From Microcosmobacter mediterraneus (GTDB taxonomy: Bacteria; Bacteroidota; Bacteroidia; Flavobacteriales; Flavobacteriaceae), in NCBI RefSeq assembly GCF_031846265.1, contig NZ_JAVRIA010000002.1, forward strand, positions 372,001 through 436,000: 64,000 nt of DNA, given 5' to 3'. The notes under the pieces were generated by a model, which worked only from the letters and a program-made list of their open reading frames with translations, had not been told where the DNA came from and made no database searches. Below are positions 43,112-52,344 of the stretch, piece after piece (positions within the stretch are counted from its first letter, which is position 1; every line of letters begins with the position of its first letter). A program made the translations under genes and the position numbers.

Positions 43112-44167
43112 ATGAGTGATAAATTACCAGAAACTAATAACGCAGAAGAAGTAGATTTAGGCCAATTATTTAATGCTATTGGTAGGCTTTTTGAAAAGCT
43201 TGCTAGATTAATAAGTTCTTTTTTAAAATGGGGGTTTAAAACAGCTATAATTTGTCTAAAACCGATAGTTGAGAATATCAAGTTAATTTCTTCAGTAATC
43301 ATTATAGCAGCAGTAGCTGGGTTTGTGTTAGAAAAATTACTAACACCAACATATTTTTCGCAAATGTTGGTTCAACCACACTTCCAATCTAAATATAAGT
43401 TAGCGGATAACGTTGATTATTTTAATGCTCTTATTAAAGCTCAAAATATTAAAGAAATATCTCAGATTTTTGAAATAGATAGTCTTGATGCAGCTTCCTT
43501 AATTGAGTTTGAAATGAAAATAGGACCAGAGACACCTAACGATGTGCTTGTTGAGTATAATGATTATGTAAACTCTTTAGATAGTGTTTTAGCATCAACT
43601 GTAGATTATGATGAATATGTTGAGAATAGAGATATATTAGGAGGGAGTGTGTTTTCAATACAAGCAAAAGCAAATAAGAAAGATATTTTCACCAAATTAG
43701 AGACAGGTTTTGAAAAAACTTTTGAAAATCCATACTCATTAAAGCTTAAAAAAATAAGAGACTCAACTATTGTAATACAGAAACAATCTTATAATAAGGA
43801 ACTAAGACGTTTAGATAGTTTGCAGAAAATTTATTTAGATGTTATTCAAAATGAGTCAAAGAATGATAATTCTGCAAGCTTGGGTTCTGCCATGTTCCCT
43901 ATGCAATTAGAAAGAATACCAACTCGTGAATATGATTTGTTCCAAAAGGAATTAGAAATTCGACAAGATCTTAGAGAGTTAGATGAAGAGCTTATAGCAG
44001 AAAGTGTTTTTTATGATATTCTTGCCGGATTTGAAGAGGTTGGATCTAAATATTCAAGTTTTTTCACAAATTATAAAATTCTATTACCAGCCTTATCATT
44101 TTTACTTTTAGCCTTATTTTATATTGTAGATAAATCTTTTAGATATATTAAATCTTATGAAATCTAG
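43112..44167 (+). CDS. Wzz-like polysaccharide co-polymerase candidate
   Basis: The 351-residue protein has two membrane segments, about 52-74 (VIIIAAVAGFVLEKLL) and about 322-340 (ILLPALSFLLLALFYIVD). They enclose a large, mostly helical extracytoplasmic domain with coiled-coil potential (about 215-310). This topology is that of Wzz/chain-length regulators, without a C-terminal tyrosine kinase. Sequence similarity to Wzz is weak, so the call rests on topology and on its place at the head of the rfb genes, which it overlaps by 11 bp. Confidence 0.6.
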   Translation: MSDKLPETNNAEEVDLGQLFNAIGRLFEKLARLISSFLKWGFKTAIICLKPIVENIKLISSVIIIAAVAGFVLEKLLTPTYFSQMLVQPHFQSKYKLADNVDYFNALIKAQNIKEISQIFEIDSLDAASLIEFEMKIGPETPNDVLVEYNDYVNSLDSVLASTVDYDEYVENRDILGGSVFSIQAKANKKDIFTKLETGFEKTFENPYSLKLKKIRDSTIVIQKQSYNKELRRLDSLQKIYLDVIQNESKNDNSASLGSAMFPMQLERIPTREYDLFQKELEIRQDLRELDEELIAESVFYDILAGFEEVGSKYSSFFTNYKILLPALSFLLLALFYIVDKSFRYIKSYEI

Positions 44168-45212
44168 ATCAGTTCTTATTACTGGTGGAGCAGGTTTTAT
44201 AGGCTCTCATCTTGTTAGGCTTTTTGTAAATAAATATCCAGAGTATAAGATTTATAATTTAGATGCTCTTACATATGCTGGTAATCTAGAAAATCTTAAA
44301 GACATTGAATCAAAACTAAACTATACTTTTATAAAAGGAGATATTAATGATGCAGCTTTTATCAGCTCTCTTTTTGATAGATATAAATTTGACAGTGTAA
44401 TTCATTTAGCTGCTGAATCTCATGTAGATAGGTCCATTAAAAATCCTATGGCTTTTATTAGAACTAATATCATAGGAACTATTAATCTATTAGATGCTTG
44501 TAAAAAAAATTGGGATAATGATTATCATAATAATAGGTTTCACCACATTAGTACAGATGAAGTATATGGTACATTAGGGAGTGAAGGACTTTTTGAGGAG
44601 ACTACTGCATATAGTCCAAATTCTCCATATTCTGCTTCTAAAGCAAGTTCAGACCACTTTGTTAGAGCCTATGGAGAGACTTACAATTTACCATATGTAA
44701 TCACCAACTGTTCTAATAATTACGGCCCTAATCAGTTTCCAGAAAAATTAATCCCACTTTTTATAAATAACATTATTAATAAACAGCCATTACCAGTTTA
44801 TGGAGATGGGAACTATACTAGAGATTGGCTTTATGTTGTCGACCACGCTAGAGCAATTGATTTGGTTTTTCATGATGCAGATAATTTTAAAACTTATAAT
44901 ATTGGAGGTTTGAACGAATGGAAGAATATAGATCTTGTCAATTTGTTATGTGAATTAATGGATAAAAAGTTAGATAATAATCCAGAAACTTCCAAGCAAC
45001 TTATAACATTTGTAAAGGACAGACCTGGTCATGATTTAAGATATGCTATAGATGCATCTTTAATTAAAAAAGAGCTCAACTGGGAGCCTTTAGTGAATTT
45101 TGAGCAAGGCTTAGAACTAACCATTGATTGGTATTTTGAAAATAAATTGTGGCTTAACAATATCACAGATGGTTCTTACAAAGAGTATTATAAAGAACAA
45201 TATACAGAGTAA
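44157..45212 (+). CDS. rfbB: dTDP-glucose 4,6-dehydratase
   Basis: A 351-residue extended SDR enzyme making dTDP-4-keto-6-deoxy-glucose, step 2 of dTDP-L-rhamnose synthesis. The NAD site is TGGAGFIGSHL (about 8-18). HISTDEVYG carries the catalytic Thr-Asp-Glu triad, and YSASKASSDHFVRAY the Tyr-xxx-Lys. The TRDWLYV and NIGGLNEW segments are family-typical. The start overlaps the Wzz-like gene by 11 bp. It is the first of the ordered set rfbB-A-C-D. Confidence 0.96.
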   Translation: MKSRSVLITGGAGFIGSHLVRLFVNKYPEYKIYNLDALTYAGNLENLKDIESKLNYTFIKGDINDAAFISSLFDRYKFDSVIHLAAESHVDRSIKNPMAFIRTNIIGTINLLDACKKNWDNDYHNNRFHHISTDEVYGTLGSEGLFEETTAYSPNSPYSASKASSDHFVRAYGETYNLPYVITNCSNNYGPNQFPEKLIPLFINNIINKQPLPVYGDGNYTRDWLYVVDHARAIDLVFHDADNFKTYNIGGLNEWKNIDLVNLLCELMDKKLDNNPETSKQLITFVKDRPGHDLRYAIDASLIKKELNWEPLVNFEQGLELTIDWYFENKLWLNNITDGSYKEYYKEQYTE

Positions 45213-45233
45213 TTACAAAAATTTAGTTTCTAT

Positions 45234-46091
45234 ATGAAGGGTATAATTTTAGCAGGTGGTTCAGGGACAAGATTACATCCTTTAACGCTATCAGTTAGTA
45301 AGCAGTTAATGCCTATTTATGATAAGCCAATGATATATTATCCATTATCAACATTAATTTATAGTGGAATAAGAGAAGTTTTAATTATTTCTACACCTCA
45401 AGATTTACCCTTATTTAAAAACCTATTAGGAGATGGTAGTCACATTGGCTGTAGCTTTAGTTATGCAATTCAAAATGAACCAAACGGACTAGCTGAAGCT
45501 TTTATTATAGGAGAAGAATTTATAGGAAAAGAAAAGGTGGCGTTAATACTGGGAGATAATATTTTTTATGGATCTGGTTTAGCAAAGCTTTTACAAGCTA
45601 ATAACAATCCTGATGGTGGTATTGTTTATGCCTATCATGTTCATGATCCAGAGCGTTACGGTGTTGTAGAATTTGATGAAAACGAAAATGTTATTTCAAT
45701 TGAAGAAAAGCCAAATAATCCTAAATCTAATTTCGCTGTCCCCGGAATTTATTTTTATGATAACACAGTAGTTAATATTGCTAAAAACATAAAACCAAGC
45801 CATCGCAATGAATTAGAAATTACTGATGTTAATAAAGCTTATTTAAAGCAAGGTAAATTAAAGGTTAGTATATTAGACAGAGGAACAGCTTGGCTAGATA
45901 CAGGAACGTTTAACTCATTAATGCAAGCATCTCAGTTTGTTCAAGTTATAGAAGAACGTCAGGGATTAAAAATCGGAGCTATTGAAGAGGCAGCCTACAA
46001 AATGGGCTTTATTAATAAGAATCAATTACAAAAGTTAGCTAAGCCGTTTTTAAAGAGCGGTTATGGTAAACACCTATTAGATTTAAACTAG
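45234..46091 (+). CDS. rfbA: Glucose-1-phosphate thymidylyltransferase
   Basis: A 285-residue nucleotidyltransferase forming dTDP-glucose, step 1 of the pathway. The nucleotide loop is LAGGSGTRLHPLT (about 5-17). KQLMPIYDKPMIYYP, LGDNIFYGSG and the metal-binding RGTAWLDTGTF are all present. The length is normal for the short RmlA form. It lies 21 bp after rfbB. Confidence 0.96.
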   Translation: MKGIILAGGSGTRLHPLTLSVSKQLMPIYDKPMIYYPLSTLIYSGIREVLIISTPQDLPLFKNLLGDGSHIGCSFSYAIQNEPNGLAEAFIIGEEFIGKEKVALILGDNIFYGSGLAKLLQANNNPDGGIVYAYHVHDPERYGVVEFDENENVISIEEKPNNPKSNFAVPGIYFYDNTVVNIAKNIKPSHRNELEITDVNKAYLKQGKLKVSILDRGTAWLDTGTFNSLMQASQFVQVIEERQGLKIGAIEEAAYKMGFINKNQLQKLAKPFLKSGYGKHLLDLN

Positions 46092-46098
46092 TAATTAA

Positions 46099-46644
46099 AT
46101 GATCATAGAACAAACTAATTTAGAGGATTGCTTTATAATAACCCCTAATGTACTAGAAGATGATAGGGGATATTTTTTTGAAAGCTTTAATAGGAAAAAA
46201 TTTGAAGATTTAACAGATATGAATATTGATTTTGTACAAGATAATCAATCAAAATCTTCAAAAGGAGTATTAAGAGGTCTTCATTTTCAAAAAGGAGATT
46301 ATGCCCAAGCTAAACTAGTTAGGGTTTTAAAAGGGAGTGTTCTTGATGTTGCTGTTGATCTCAGACCAAACTCAAAAACTTTTAGTAAATCATTTTCAGT
46401 AAAATTAGACACCATTAATAATAAGCAGTTATTTATACCAAGAGGGTTTGCACATGGTTTCTTAGTCTTAGAAAATGACACTATTTTTTCTTATAAGTGT
46501 GATAACTATTATAACAAACTTTCAGAAAGCGGTATTTTATATAACGACCAAACACTTGCTATTAATTGGGAGTTTAAAGAAGAGGAACTAATTCTTTCTC
46601 CCAAAGATCTTAGTTTACCTATGTTTAATGATTTGTTTTCATGA
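46099..46644 (+). CDS. rfbC: dTDP-4-dehydrorhamnose 3,5-epimerase
   Basis: A 181-residue cupin-fold epimerase. KGVLRGLHFQKG (about residues 54-65) contains the catalytic His, and KLVRVLKGSVLDVAVDLR and IPRGFAHGFLVLE are family-conserved, as is the Tyr segment FSYKCDNYYN. It converts the 4-keto sugar to the L-configuration. The stop overlaps the rfbD start (ATGA), so translation is coupled. Confidence 0.95.
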   Translation: MIIEQTNLEDCFIITPNVLEDDRGYFFESFNRKKFEDLTDMNIDFVQDNQSKSSKGVLRGLHFQKGDYAQAKLVRVLKGSVLDVAVDLRPNSKTFSKSFSVKLDTINNKQLFIPRGFAHGFLVLENDTIFSYKCDNYYNKLSESGILYNDQTLAINWEFKEEELILSPKDLSLPMFNDLFS

Positions 46645-47498
46645 ATACAATTTTAATTACTGGAGGAGATGGCCAATTAGGTCAATGTCTAAAAATTCTG
46701 TCAAATAACTTTCCTAATATTAATTATATTTTTAAAAATTCTAGGGAATTAGATATTACTAATTCAATCGCACTTACTGAAACTTTTAAAAACTCAAAGA
46801 TCAATTGGGTTGTTAATTGTGCAGCCTATACCGCTGTAGATAAAGCGGAAAGTGAGCCAGAAAGAGCAAAAGCAATCAACACAACAGCTGTAAAAGAAAT
46901 AGCTAAGTGTTGTAAAATGTATAACGCTAAGCTTATTCATATCTCAACAGATTTTATTTTTAATGGTAAAAAGAAATTTCCATACGAGGAGAAAGATAAA
47001 ACAGGCCCAATAAATATTTACGGAAAAACAAAATTAGATGGAGAAGAAGAAATAATTAAAATTCTTACTGAGTATTATATTATTAGAACCTCATGGTTAT
47101 ATTCTGAGTTTGCTAATAACTTTATGAAAACAATGTTAAGATTAGCTCAAAATAGAAAAGAAATCAATATAGTTAGTGACCAAATAGGGACACCTACATA
47201 CGCTAAAGACTTAGCTGAAGTTATATTAACGATAATTGTTTTTAAATCAGAGCATTATGGAATTTATCATTATAGCAATGAAGGTATTGCAAGTTGGGAC
47301 CAATTTGCTCGAGAAATATTTAAGATAAAAAACTTACCAATTCGAATAAACCAAGTGACTTCAGAAGAGTATAAAACACCAGCAAAACGACCAAGTTTTA
47401 GTGTATTAAATAAATCAAAGATCAAGAAATATTTTAATATTGAAATTCCGAATTGGAAAGACAGTTTAATGAAAGCTTTAAGTAACTATGAACAGTAA
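46641..47498 (+). CDS. rfbD: dTDP-4-dehydrorhamnose reductase
   Basis: A 285-residue SDR reductase completing dTDP-L-rhamnose. The cofactor site is LITGGDGQLGQCL (about 4-16). NCAAYTAVDKAESEPERA, HISTDFIFNGKKKFPYEE and IYGKTKLDGEE (Tyr-xxx-Lys) are diagnostic. It overlaps cysQ by 11 bp, so the rhamnose and PAPS modules are one transcript. Confidence 0.95.
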   Translation: MNTILITGGDGQLGQCLKILSNNFPNINYIFKNSRELDITNSIALTETFKNSKINWVVNCAAYTAVDKAESEPERAKAINTTAVKEIAKCCKMYNAKLIHISTDFIFNGKKKFPYEEKDKTGPINIYGKTKLDGEEEIIKILTEYYIIRTSWLYSEFANNFMKTMLRLAQNRKEINIVSDQIGTPTYAKDLAEVILTIIVFKSEHYGIYHYSNEGIASWDQFAREIFKIKNLPIRINQVTSEEYKTPAKRPSFSVLNKSKIKKYFNIEIPNWKDSLMKALSNYEQ

Positions 47499-48282
47499 TT
47501 TGGCAATAGCAATTGAAGCAGCATTGTCTGCTGGAGAAAAAATCATGCAAATTTATAGTGATCCAATAAACGTAGAATTAAAAGACGATAAGTCACCACT
47601 TACCGAAGCTGATAAAAAAGCTAATGATGTCATCAATTCGTATTTAAAAGACACAGTTTATCCTATAATAAGTGAAGAAAATAAGCAAATAAACTATTCA
47701 GAACGGAAAGAATGGACTACTTGCTGGATCGTTGATCCAGTTGACGGAACCAAAGAATTTATTAAGCGAAATGGAGAGTTTACAGTTAATATAGCTCTTG
47801 TTAAACACGGCATACCTCAACTAGGTGTTATTTATGTTCCTGCTACAAAAACTATATACTTTGCTGATGTTAATGATAAGAAAGCCTATAAAGCAGAACT
47901 AAATTCTCATGACGTTTCCCTTTCTAAAATTTTAAATAATTCAGAACAATTGCAGCCAAAGGATAATAATACAAATCATATTCAATTAGTTGGGAGTCGT
48001 TCACATATGAACCAAGAGACTTTAGATTACGCTGAGAAACTTAAGGCCCAAGGCAAAGAAATAGAAGTTGTTTCTAAAGGGAGTTCCTTAAAATTCTGCC
48101 TTGTTGCTGAGGGCAATGCAGATGTATATCCGCGTTTTGCACCAACTATGGAATGGGATACAGCAGCAGGACAAGCCATATGCAACGCAGTAGGGATAGA
48201 TGTTATTTCTCAAGAAACACAAAAACCATTACTTTACAATAAAGAGAATCTTTTAAACCCATGGTTTTTAGTTGCTAAATAA
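47488..48282 (+). CDS. cysQ: 3'(2'),5'-bisphosphate nucleotidase
   Basis: A 264-residue inositol-monophosphatase-fold enzyme that hydrolyses PAP, the inhibitory by-product of PAPS use, to AMP. Metal-binding motifs are SEENK (about 65-69) and WIVDPVDGTKEFIKRNGEF; EWDTAAGQAI gives the C-terminal Asp. Its place just before the PAPS synthesis genes matches a role in relieving PAP during sulfation. Confidence 0.93.
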   Translation: MNSNLAIAIEAALSAGEKIMQIYSDPINVELKDDKSPLTEADKKANDVINSYLKDTVYPIISEENKQINYSERKEWTTCWIVDPVDGTKEFIKRNGEFTVNIALVKHGIPQLGVIYVPATKTIYFADVNDKKAYKAELNSHDVSLSKILNNSEQLQPKDNNTNHIQLVGSRSHMNQETLDYAEKLKAQGKEIEVVSKGSSLKFCLVAEGNADVYPRFAPTMEWDTAAGQAICNAVGIDVISQETQKPLLYNKENLLNPWFLVAK

Positions 48283-48287
48283 TAGGT

Positions 48288-48749
48288 ATGGTAAAATATA
48301 AGGCTTCATCTCATATTAGGAGTATACTAAAAGGAATTTCTTGGAGAGTTATTGCCACAACAGATACTGTTTTAGTTGTCTTGTTAGTTACCTGCTTAAT
48401 TGGAGAATGTAGTTTAGAGAATGCTCTTAAGATTGGTGCTACAGAATTTATAATAAAACTACTTATTTATTATTTACATGAGCGAACATGGATTCGTTTA
48501 TTAAAGCGAGAAGCCACAACTAACAAAGACTTAGTATACAAAAGTATTTCATGGAGAATAGTTGCAACGACAACAACATTTATTATTTCTGGTATTATAT
48601 TAGATTCATTTAATGAAGTAGCCATTTATATTGCACTTTCAGAATTAGGTACTAAATTTATTCTATATTATTTACACGAAAAACTTTGGTTAAAACTTCC
48701 TTTAGGGAAGATTAGAAATTATATAAAACGCAACCTATTAAAGAAATGA
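48288..48749 (+). CDS. DUF2061 protein with two membrane repeats
   Basis: The 153-residue protein is a tandem duplication of the DUF2061 unit: SILKGISWRVIATTDTVLVV to YYLHERTWIRL (about 8-66) and VYKSISWRIVATTTTFII to YYLHEKLWLKL (about 78-138). Each unit has two hydrophobic helices, giving about four in all. The SWRxxAT and YYLHExxW motifs are repeated. DUF2061 genes often accompany cys genes and the function is unknown; a role with sulfate or PAPS is inferred from context. It overlaps cysC by 4 bp. Confidence 0.85.
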   Translation: MVKYKASSHIRSILKGISWRVIATTDTVLVVLLVTCLIGECSLENALKIGATEFIIKLLIYYLHERTWIRLLKREATTNKDLVYKSISWRIVATTTTFIISGIILDSFNEVAIYIALSELGTKFILYYLHEKLWLKLPLGKIRNYIKRNLLKK

Positions 48750-49348
48750 AAGAGAATATAATTCCACATAAATTTAAAGTTACTAAAGCTAAAAGGAATA
48801 CATTAAACAATCATAATTCATTTTTAATTTGGTTTACAGGTTTATCTGGTTCAGGTAAGTCAACAATTGCAAATATTGTTGAAGAAAAATTATTTAAAAA
48901 AGGCATTAAAACCTACACTTTAGATGGCGATAATATAAGATCTGGTATCAACAAAGACCTCACTTTTGAACCAAAAGATAGAACCGAAAATATAAGACGT
49001 ATTGCAGAAGTAGCAAACCTAATGGTTGATGGAGGGCTTGTTGTTTTAGCAGCCTTTGTATCACCTTATAAAAAAGACCGTGAAAACATTAGAAAAATTG
49101 TTAAACATCTTAACTTTGTCGAAGTTTTCGTAAACACAAGCCTGGAAGAATGTGAAAGGAGAGATGTGAAAGGGCTTTACGAAAAGGCAAGAAAAGGAGA
49201 GATTAAAAATATGACAGGTATTTCTGCGCCTTATGAGTCGCCAGAAAACCCTGATATAGAAATAGAAACAGAACATAAAAGTGCTGAAGAAAATGCAACA
49301 GAAGTTGTAGAGTACGTTCTAAAAAAAATGCAATTAACCAATGAGTAA
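48746..49348 (+). CDS. cysC: Adenylylsulfate kinase
   Basis: A 200-residue APS kinase that phosphorylates APS to PAPS. The P-loop is FTGLSGSGKST (about 29-39). TLDGDNIRSGINKDL, RTENIRRIAEVANL (APS binding) and AAFVSPYKKDRENIR are canonical. It is a stand-alone kinase, not fused to CysN. It overlaps the DUF2061 gene by 4 bp and cysD by 8 bp. Confidence 0.96.
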   Translation: MKENIIPHKFKVTKAKRNTLNNHNSFLIWFTGLSGSGKSTIANIVEEKLFKKGIKTYTLDGDNIRSGINKDLTFEPKDRTENIRRIAEVANLMVDGGLVVLAAFVSPYKKDRENIRKIVKHLNFVEVFVNTSLEECERRDVKGLYEKARKGEIKNMTGISAPYESPENPDIEIETEHKSAEENATEVVEYVLKKMQLTNE

Positions 49349-50246
49349 GTACTATTTAAATTATTTAGATGAGTTAGAAAGTGAAGCTATTTTTATTCTA
49401 AGAGAGGTTTGGGCTCAATTTGATAATCCAGTAATTTTATTTTCAGGAGGTAAAGACTCTATTCTGGTTACACACTTAGCTAAAAAAGCGTTTTATCCTT
49501 CTAAAATCCCTTTCCCATTAATGCATGTAGACACTGGTCATAATTTCCCAGAAACCATTCAGTTTAGAGATAATATTATCAAAGAACTAGGTGTAGAATT
49601 AATCGTAGGATCTGTTCAAGAATCTATTAATGAAGGAAGGGTTGCTGAAGAAAAAGGTAAAAACGCTACGCGCAATGCACTTCAAATCACTACGCTATTA
49701 GATGCTATAGAATCAAATAAAATAGATTGTGCTATTGGGGGCGGAAGACGAGATGAAGAAAAGGCTAGGGCCAAAGAACGCTTCTTTTCACATAGAGATG
49801 ATTTTGGACAATGGGATCCTAAAAACCAACGTCCTGAGCTTTGGAATCTTTTTAACGGAAAACATTTTGAAGGCGAACACTTTAGAGCTTTCCCAATTAG
49901 TAATTGGACTGAAATGGATGTTTGGAATTATATTAAGCGCGAAAACATAGCCATTCCTTCTTTATATTTTGCACATCAACGTGAAGTTATCTGGAGACAA
50001 GATTCTTGGATACCAAATTCTGAATTTTTAGTACTTGAAGATCACGAAGAAATAGTAACAAAAAAGATTAGATTTAGAACACTTGGAGATATCACTATTA
50101 CAGGAGGAATTGAATCTGATGCAGATACCTTAGAAAAAATAGCTGCAGAAGTGTCTGGAATGAGACAAACAGAACGTGGTAATAGAAGCGATGATAAACG
50201 TTCAGAATCCGCTATGGAAGACAGAAAACGTCAAGGTTATTTTTAA
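49341..50246 (+). CDS. cysD: Sulfate adenylyltransferase small subunit
   Basis: A 301-residue PP-loop ATP pyrophosphatase. LFSGGKDSILVTHLA (about 33-47) is the PP motif. HVDTGHNFPETIQFRD, GGGRRDEEKARAKER and the C-terminal RSESAMEDRKRQGYF are hallmarks of CysD. With CysN it makes APS from sulfate and ATP, driven by GTP hydrolysis. It lies 16 bp before cysN. Confidence 0.97.
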   Translation: MSKYYLNYLDELESEAIFILREVWAQFDNPVILFSGGKDSILVTHLAKKAFYPSKIPFPLMHVDTGHNFPETIQFRDNIIKELGVELIVGSVQESINEGRVAEEKGKNATRNALQITTLLDAIESNKIDCAIGGGRRDEEKARAKERFFSHRDDFGQWDPKNQRPELWNLFNGKHFEGEHFRAFPISNWTEMDVWNYIKRENIAIPSLYFAHQREVIWRQDSWIPNSEFLVLEDHEEIVTKKIRFRTLGDITITGGIESDADTLEKIAAEVSGMRQTERGNRSDDKRSESAMEDRKRQGYF

Positions 50247-50262
50247 TATTTACAAATAAACT

Positions 50263-51516
50263 ATGTTAGACAATAATCAGTTATTAAGATTTACAACAGC
50301 AGGAAGCGTAGATGATGGGAAAAGTACATTAATAGGTCGTTTACTATACGACACAAAGTCTATATTTGAAGATCAGCTTCAAGCTATTGAAAACACGAGC
50401 AAAAAGAAAGGTCATGAAGGTGTTGATTTAGCCCTTTTTACAGATGGTTTAAGAGACGAAAGAGAACAAGGAATTACTATCGACGTAGCCTACAGATATT
50501 TTACCACGCCAAAACGTAAGTTTATTATTGCTGATACTCCAGGTCATATACAATATACAAGAAACATGGTTACTGGAGCTTCTACAGCAAACGCAGCTAT
50601 TATTTTAGTAGACGCAAGGCATGGTGTTATAGAGCAGACTAAAAGGCATGCATTTATAGCTTCGCTTTTGCAAATACCACATGTAATAGTCTGTATTAAT
50701 AAAATGGATTTGGTTGATTTTTCAGAAGAGGCTTATAATAAAGTAATCAATCAGTTTGAAGATTTTTCATCTAAGATGTTAGTCAAAGATGTTAGATTTA
50801 TTCCTATTAGTGCGCTTCTGGGAGATAATGTAGTCCATAGATCAGAGCATATGGATTGGTACCAAGGCGCACCGCTTTTACATACTTTAGAAACGATGCA
50901 TATTAGTAGTGATATTAATAAAGTAGATGCACGATTCCCTGTTCAAACAGTATTAAGACCACAATCCGAAACACATAGAGATTACAGAGGTTATGCAGGA
51001 AGAGTGGCTAGCGGTGTATTTAGACCTAATGATGAAGTAACTGTTTTGCCATCTGGCTTTACTTCAAAAATAAAATCTATAGATACTCTTGAAGGTGATA
51101 TAGAGGAAGCTTTTGCCCCAATGTCAGTATCAATTTCTTTACAGGACGATATTGATATCAGTAGAGGAGATATGATAGTTAGATCTAATAATAAGCCAGA
51201 ACCATCTCAAGATATTGAAGTGATGCTATGTTGGCTACATAATAACTCTGCTAAACCTAGAGCTAAATATAGCATTAGACACACTTCTAATGAGCAAAAA
51301 GCAATGATAAAAGAAGTGGTTTATAAATTTGACATAAACACTTTAGAACGATTATCTGACGATAATGAGTTACATATGAATGATATTTCTAAAGTTAAGA
51401 TTAGAATAACGAAGCCATTGATGATAGATTCTTACAGAGAAAATAGAACTACAGGAAGTATTATATTAATAGATGATACAACTAATGAAACGGTTGCAGC
51501 AGGAATGATTGTTTAA
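50263..51516 (+). CDS. cysN: Sulfate adenylyltransferase large (GTPase) subunit
   Basis: A 417-residue EF-Tu-like GTPase that energises CysD. G1 is AGSVDDGKSTLIGRLLYDT (about 12-30), with DTPGH (G3) and NKMDLVDF (G4). EF-Tu-like domains II and III follow. It is shorter than E. coli CysN (about 475) but ends with a normal domain III (RITKPLMIDSYRENRTTGSIILID). No CysC fusion is present. The 115-bp gap after it is the largest for several kilobases and may hold a new promoter. Confidence 0.96.
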   Translation: MLDNNQLLRFTTAGSVDDGKSTLIGRLLYDTKSIFEDQLQAIENTSKKKGHEGVDLALFTDGLRDEREQGITIDVAYRYFTTPKRKFIIADTPGHIQYTRNMVTGASTANAAIILVDARHGVIEQTKRHAFIASLLQIPHVIVCINKMDLVDFSEEAYNKVINQFEDFSSKMLVKDVRFIPISALLGDNVVHRSEHMDWYQGAPLLHTLETMHISSDINKVDARFPVQTVLRPQSETHRDYRGYAGRVASGVFRPNDEVTVLPSGFTSKIKSIDTLEGDIEEAFAPMSVSISLQDDIDISRGDMIVRSNNKPEPSQDIEVMLCWLHNNSAKPRAKYSIRHTSNEQKAMIKEVVYKFDINTLERLSDDNELHMNDISKVKIRITKPLMIDSYRENRTTGSIILIDDTTNETVAAGMIV

Positions 51517-51631
51517 TGGATAATTTTTAACAGCCTTATAAAACTATACTCGGTGGTAACCGATAATATCCCAAATATTTATTTAAGAAAGGGTATTTTG
51601 AACTAACTATCAAAGTAAAATTGCAGTCTAA

Positions 51632-52327
51632 ATGACAAAAATAGTAGCCTTGTTACCAATGAAAGGTAATTCAGAAAGAGTAAAAAATAAAAATCTTAAA
51701 GATTTTGCTGGTAAACCCCTATATCATCGTACGATGGAAACTTTATTAGGAAGCAAATACATAAACAGTGTTATTGTTAATACAGATAGTGAAGATATTA
51801 AGGCAGATATTAAAAGAAATTTTAATGATAATGTTATTATTATAGATAGACCATATAGTATAAAGGGAGATTATGTTTCTATGAACAGAATTATAGAATA
51901 CGATATTAGTATTGTCAATGCTGATATTTATATTCAATCCCATAGTACTAATCCATTATTATCTGTAGAGTCTTTAAATAAAGCCATGGAGAAAATGTTC
52001 GAAATTGTAAAGTCAAATACTTACGACTCTTTATTTTCTGTCACTAAATGGCAAACCCGTTTATATAAAGAGGACGCATCAGCCTATAATCATAATCCTA
52101 AAGAACTATTAAGAACACAAGATCTTGAACCTTTATTTGAAGAGAATTCAAATTTTTATATATTCACTAAATCTTCTTTTGATTCTGCTGGTAAAAAACG
52201 AATTGGATCAAAGCCTTATTTATTCGAAATTGATAAAATTGAGGCTGTAGATATTGATGAACCTCAAGATTTTGTAATAGCAGAATCACTTTTTAAATTA
52301 CTAAGGCAGAATCATATAAAATCTTAG
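51632..52327 (+). CDS. Acylneuraminate-type cytidylyltransferase
   Basis: A 231-residue NeuA/KdsB-fold enzyme. The CTP loop LLPMKGNSERVKNKNLKDFAGKPL (about 7-30) has the conserved ARxGSxR-type pattern in its LPMKGNSERV variant. VNTDSEDIK and QSHSTNPLL (substrate loop) follow, with DIDEPQDFVIAESLF at the end. Such enzymes activate a sugar acid as its CMP derivative. It shows no clear affinity to either NeuA or KdsB, and no neuB, neuC or kdsA is nearby. It heads a block of enzymes that may make its substrate. Confidence 0.85.
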   Translation: MTKIVALLPMKGNSERVKNKNLKDFAGKPLYHRTMETLLGSKYINSVIVNTDSEDIKADIKRNFNDNVIIIDRPYSIKGDYVSMNRIIEYDISIVNADIYIQSHSTNPLLSVESLNKAMEKMFEIVKSNTYDSLFSVTKWQTRLYKEDASAYNHNPKELLRTQDLEPLFEENSNFYIFTKSSFDSAGKKRIGSKPYLFEIDKIEAVDIDEPQDFVIAESLFKLLRQNHIKS

Positions 52328-52344
52328 TTTAAAATAGATATTTA

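Noticed and set aside
48746..51516. NodPQ-type sulfate activation for Nod factor
   Set aside because: cysC is separate from cysN, there are no nod genes, and the organism type is wrong; a general PAPS cassette for surface glycan fits better.
51540..51600. Hairpin TCGGT-GGTA-ACCGA as a cysN terminator
   Set aside because: The stem is only 5 bp and has no T tract, so I do not call it a terminator.
51632..52327. Standard sialic acid (neuABC) or Kdo pathway
   Set aside because: No NeuB, NeuC or KdsA homologue is present in the window; only the cytidylyltransferase resembles those pathways.
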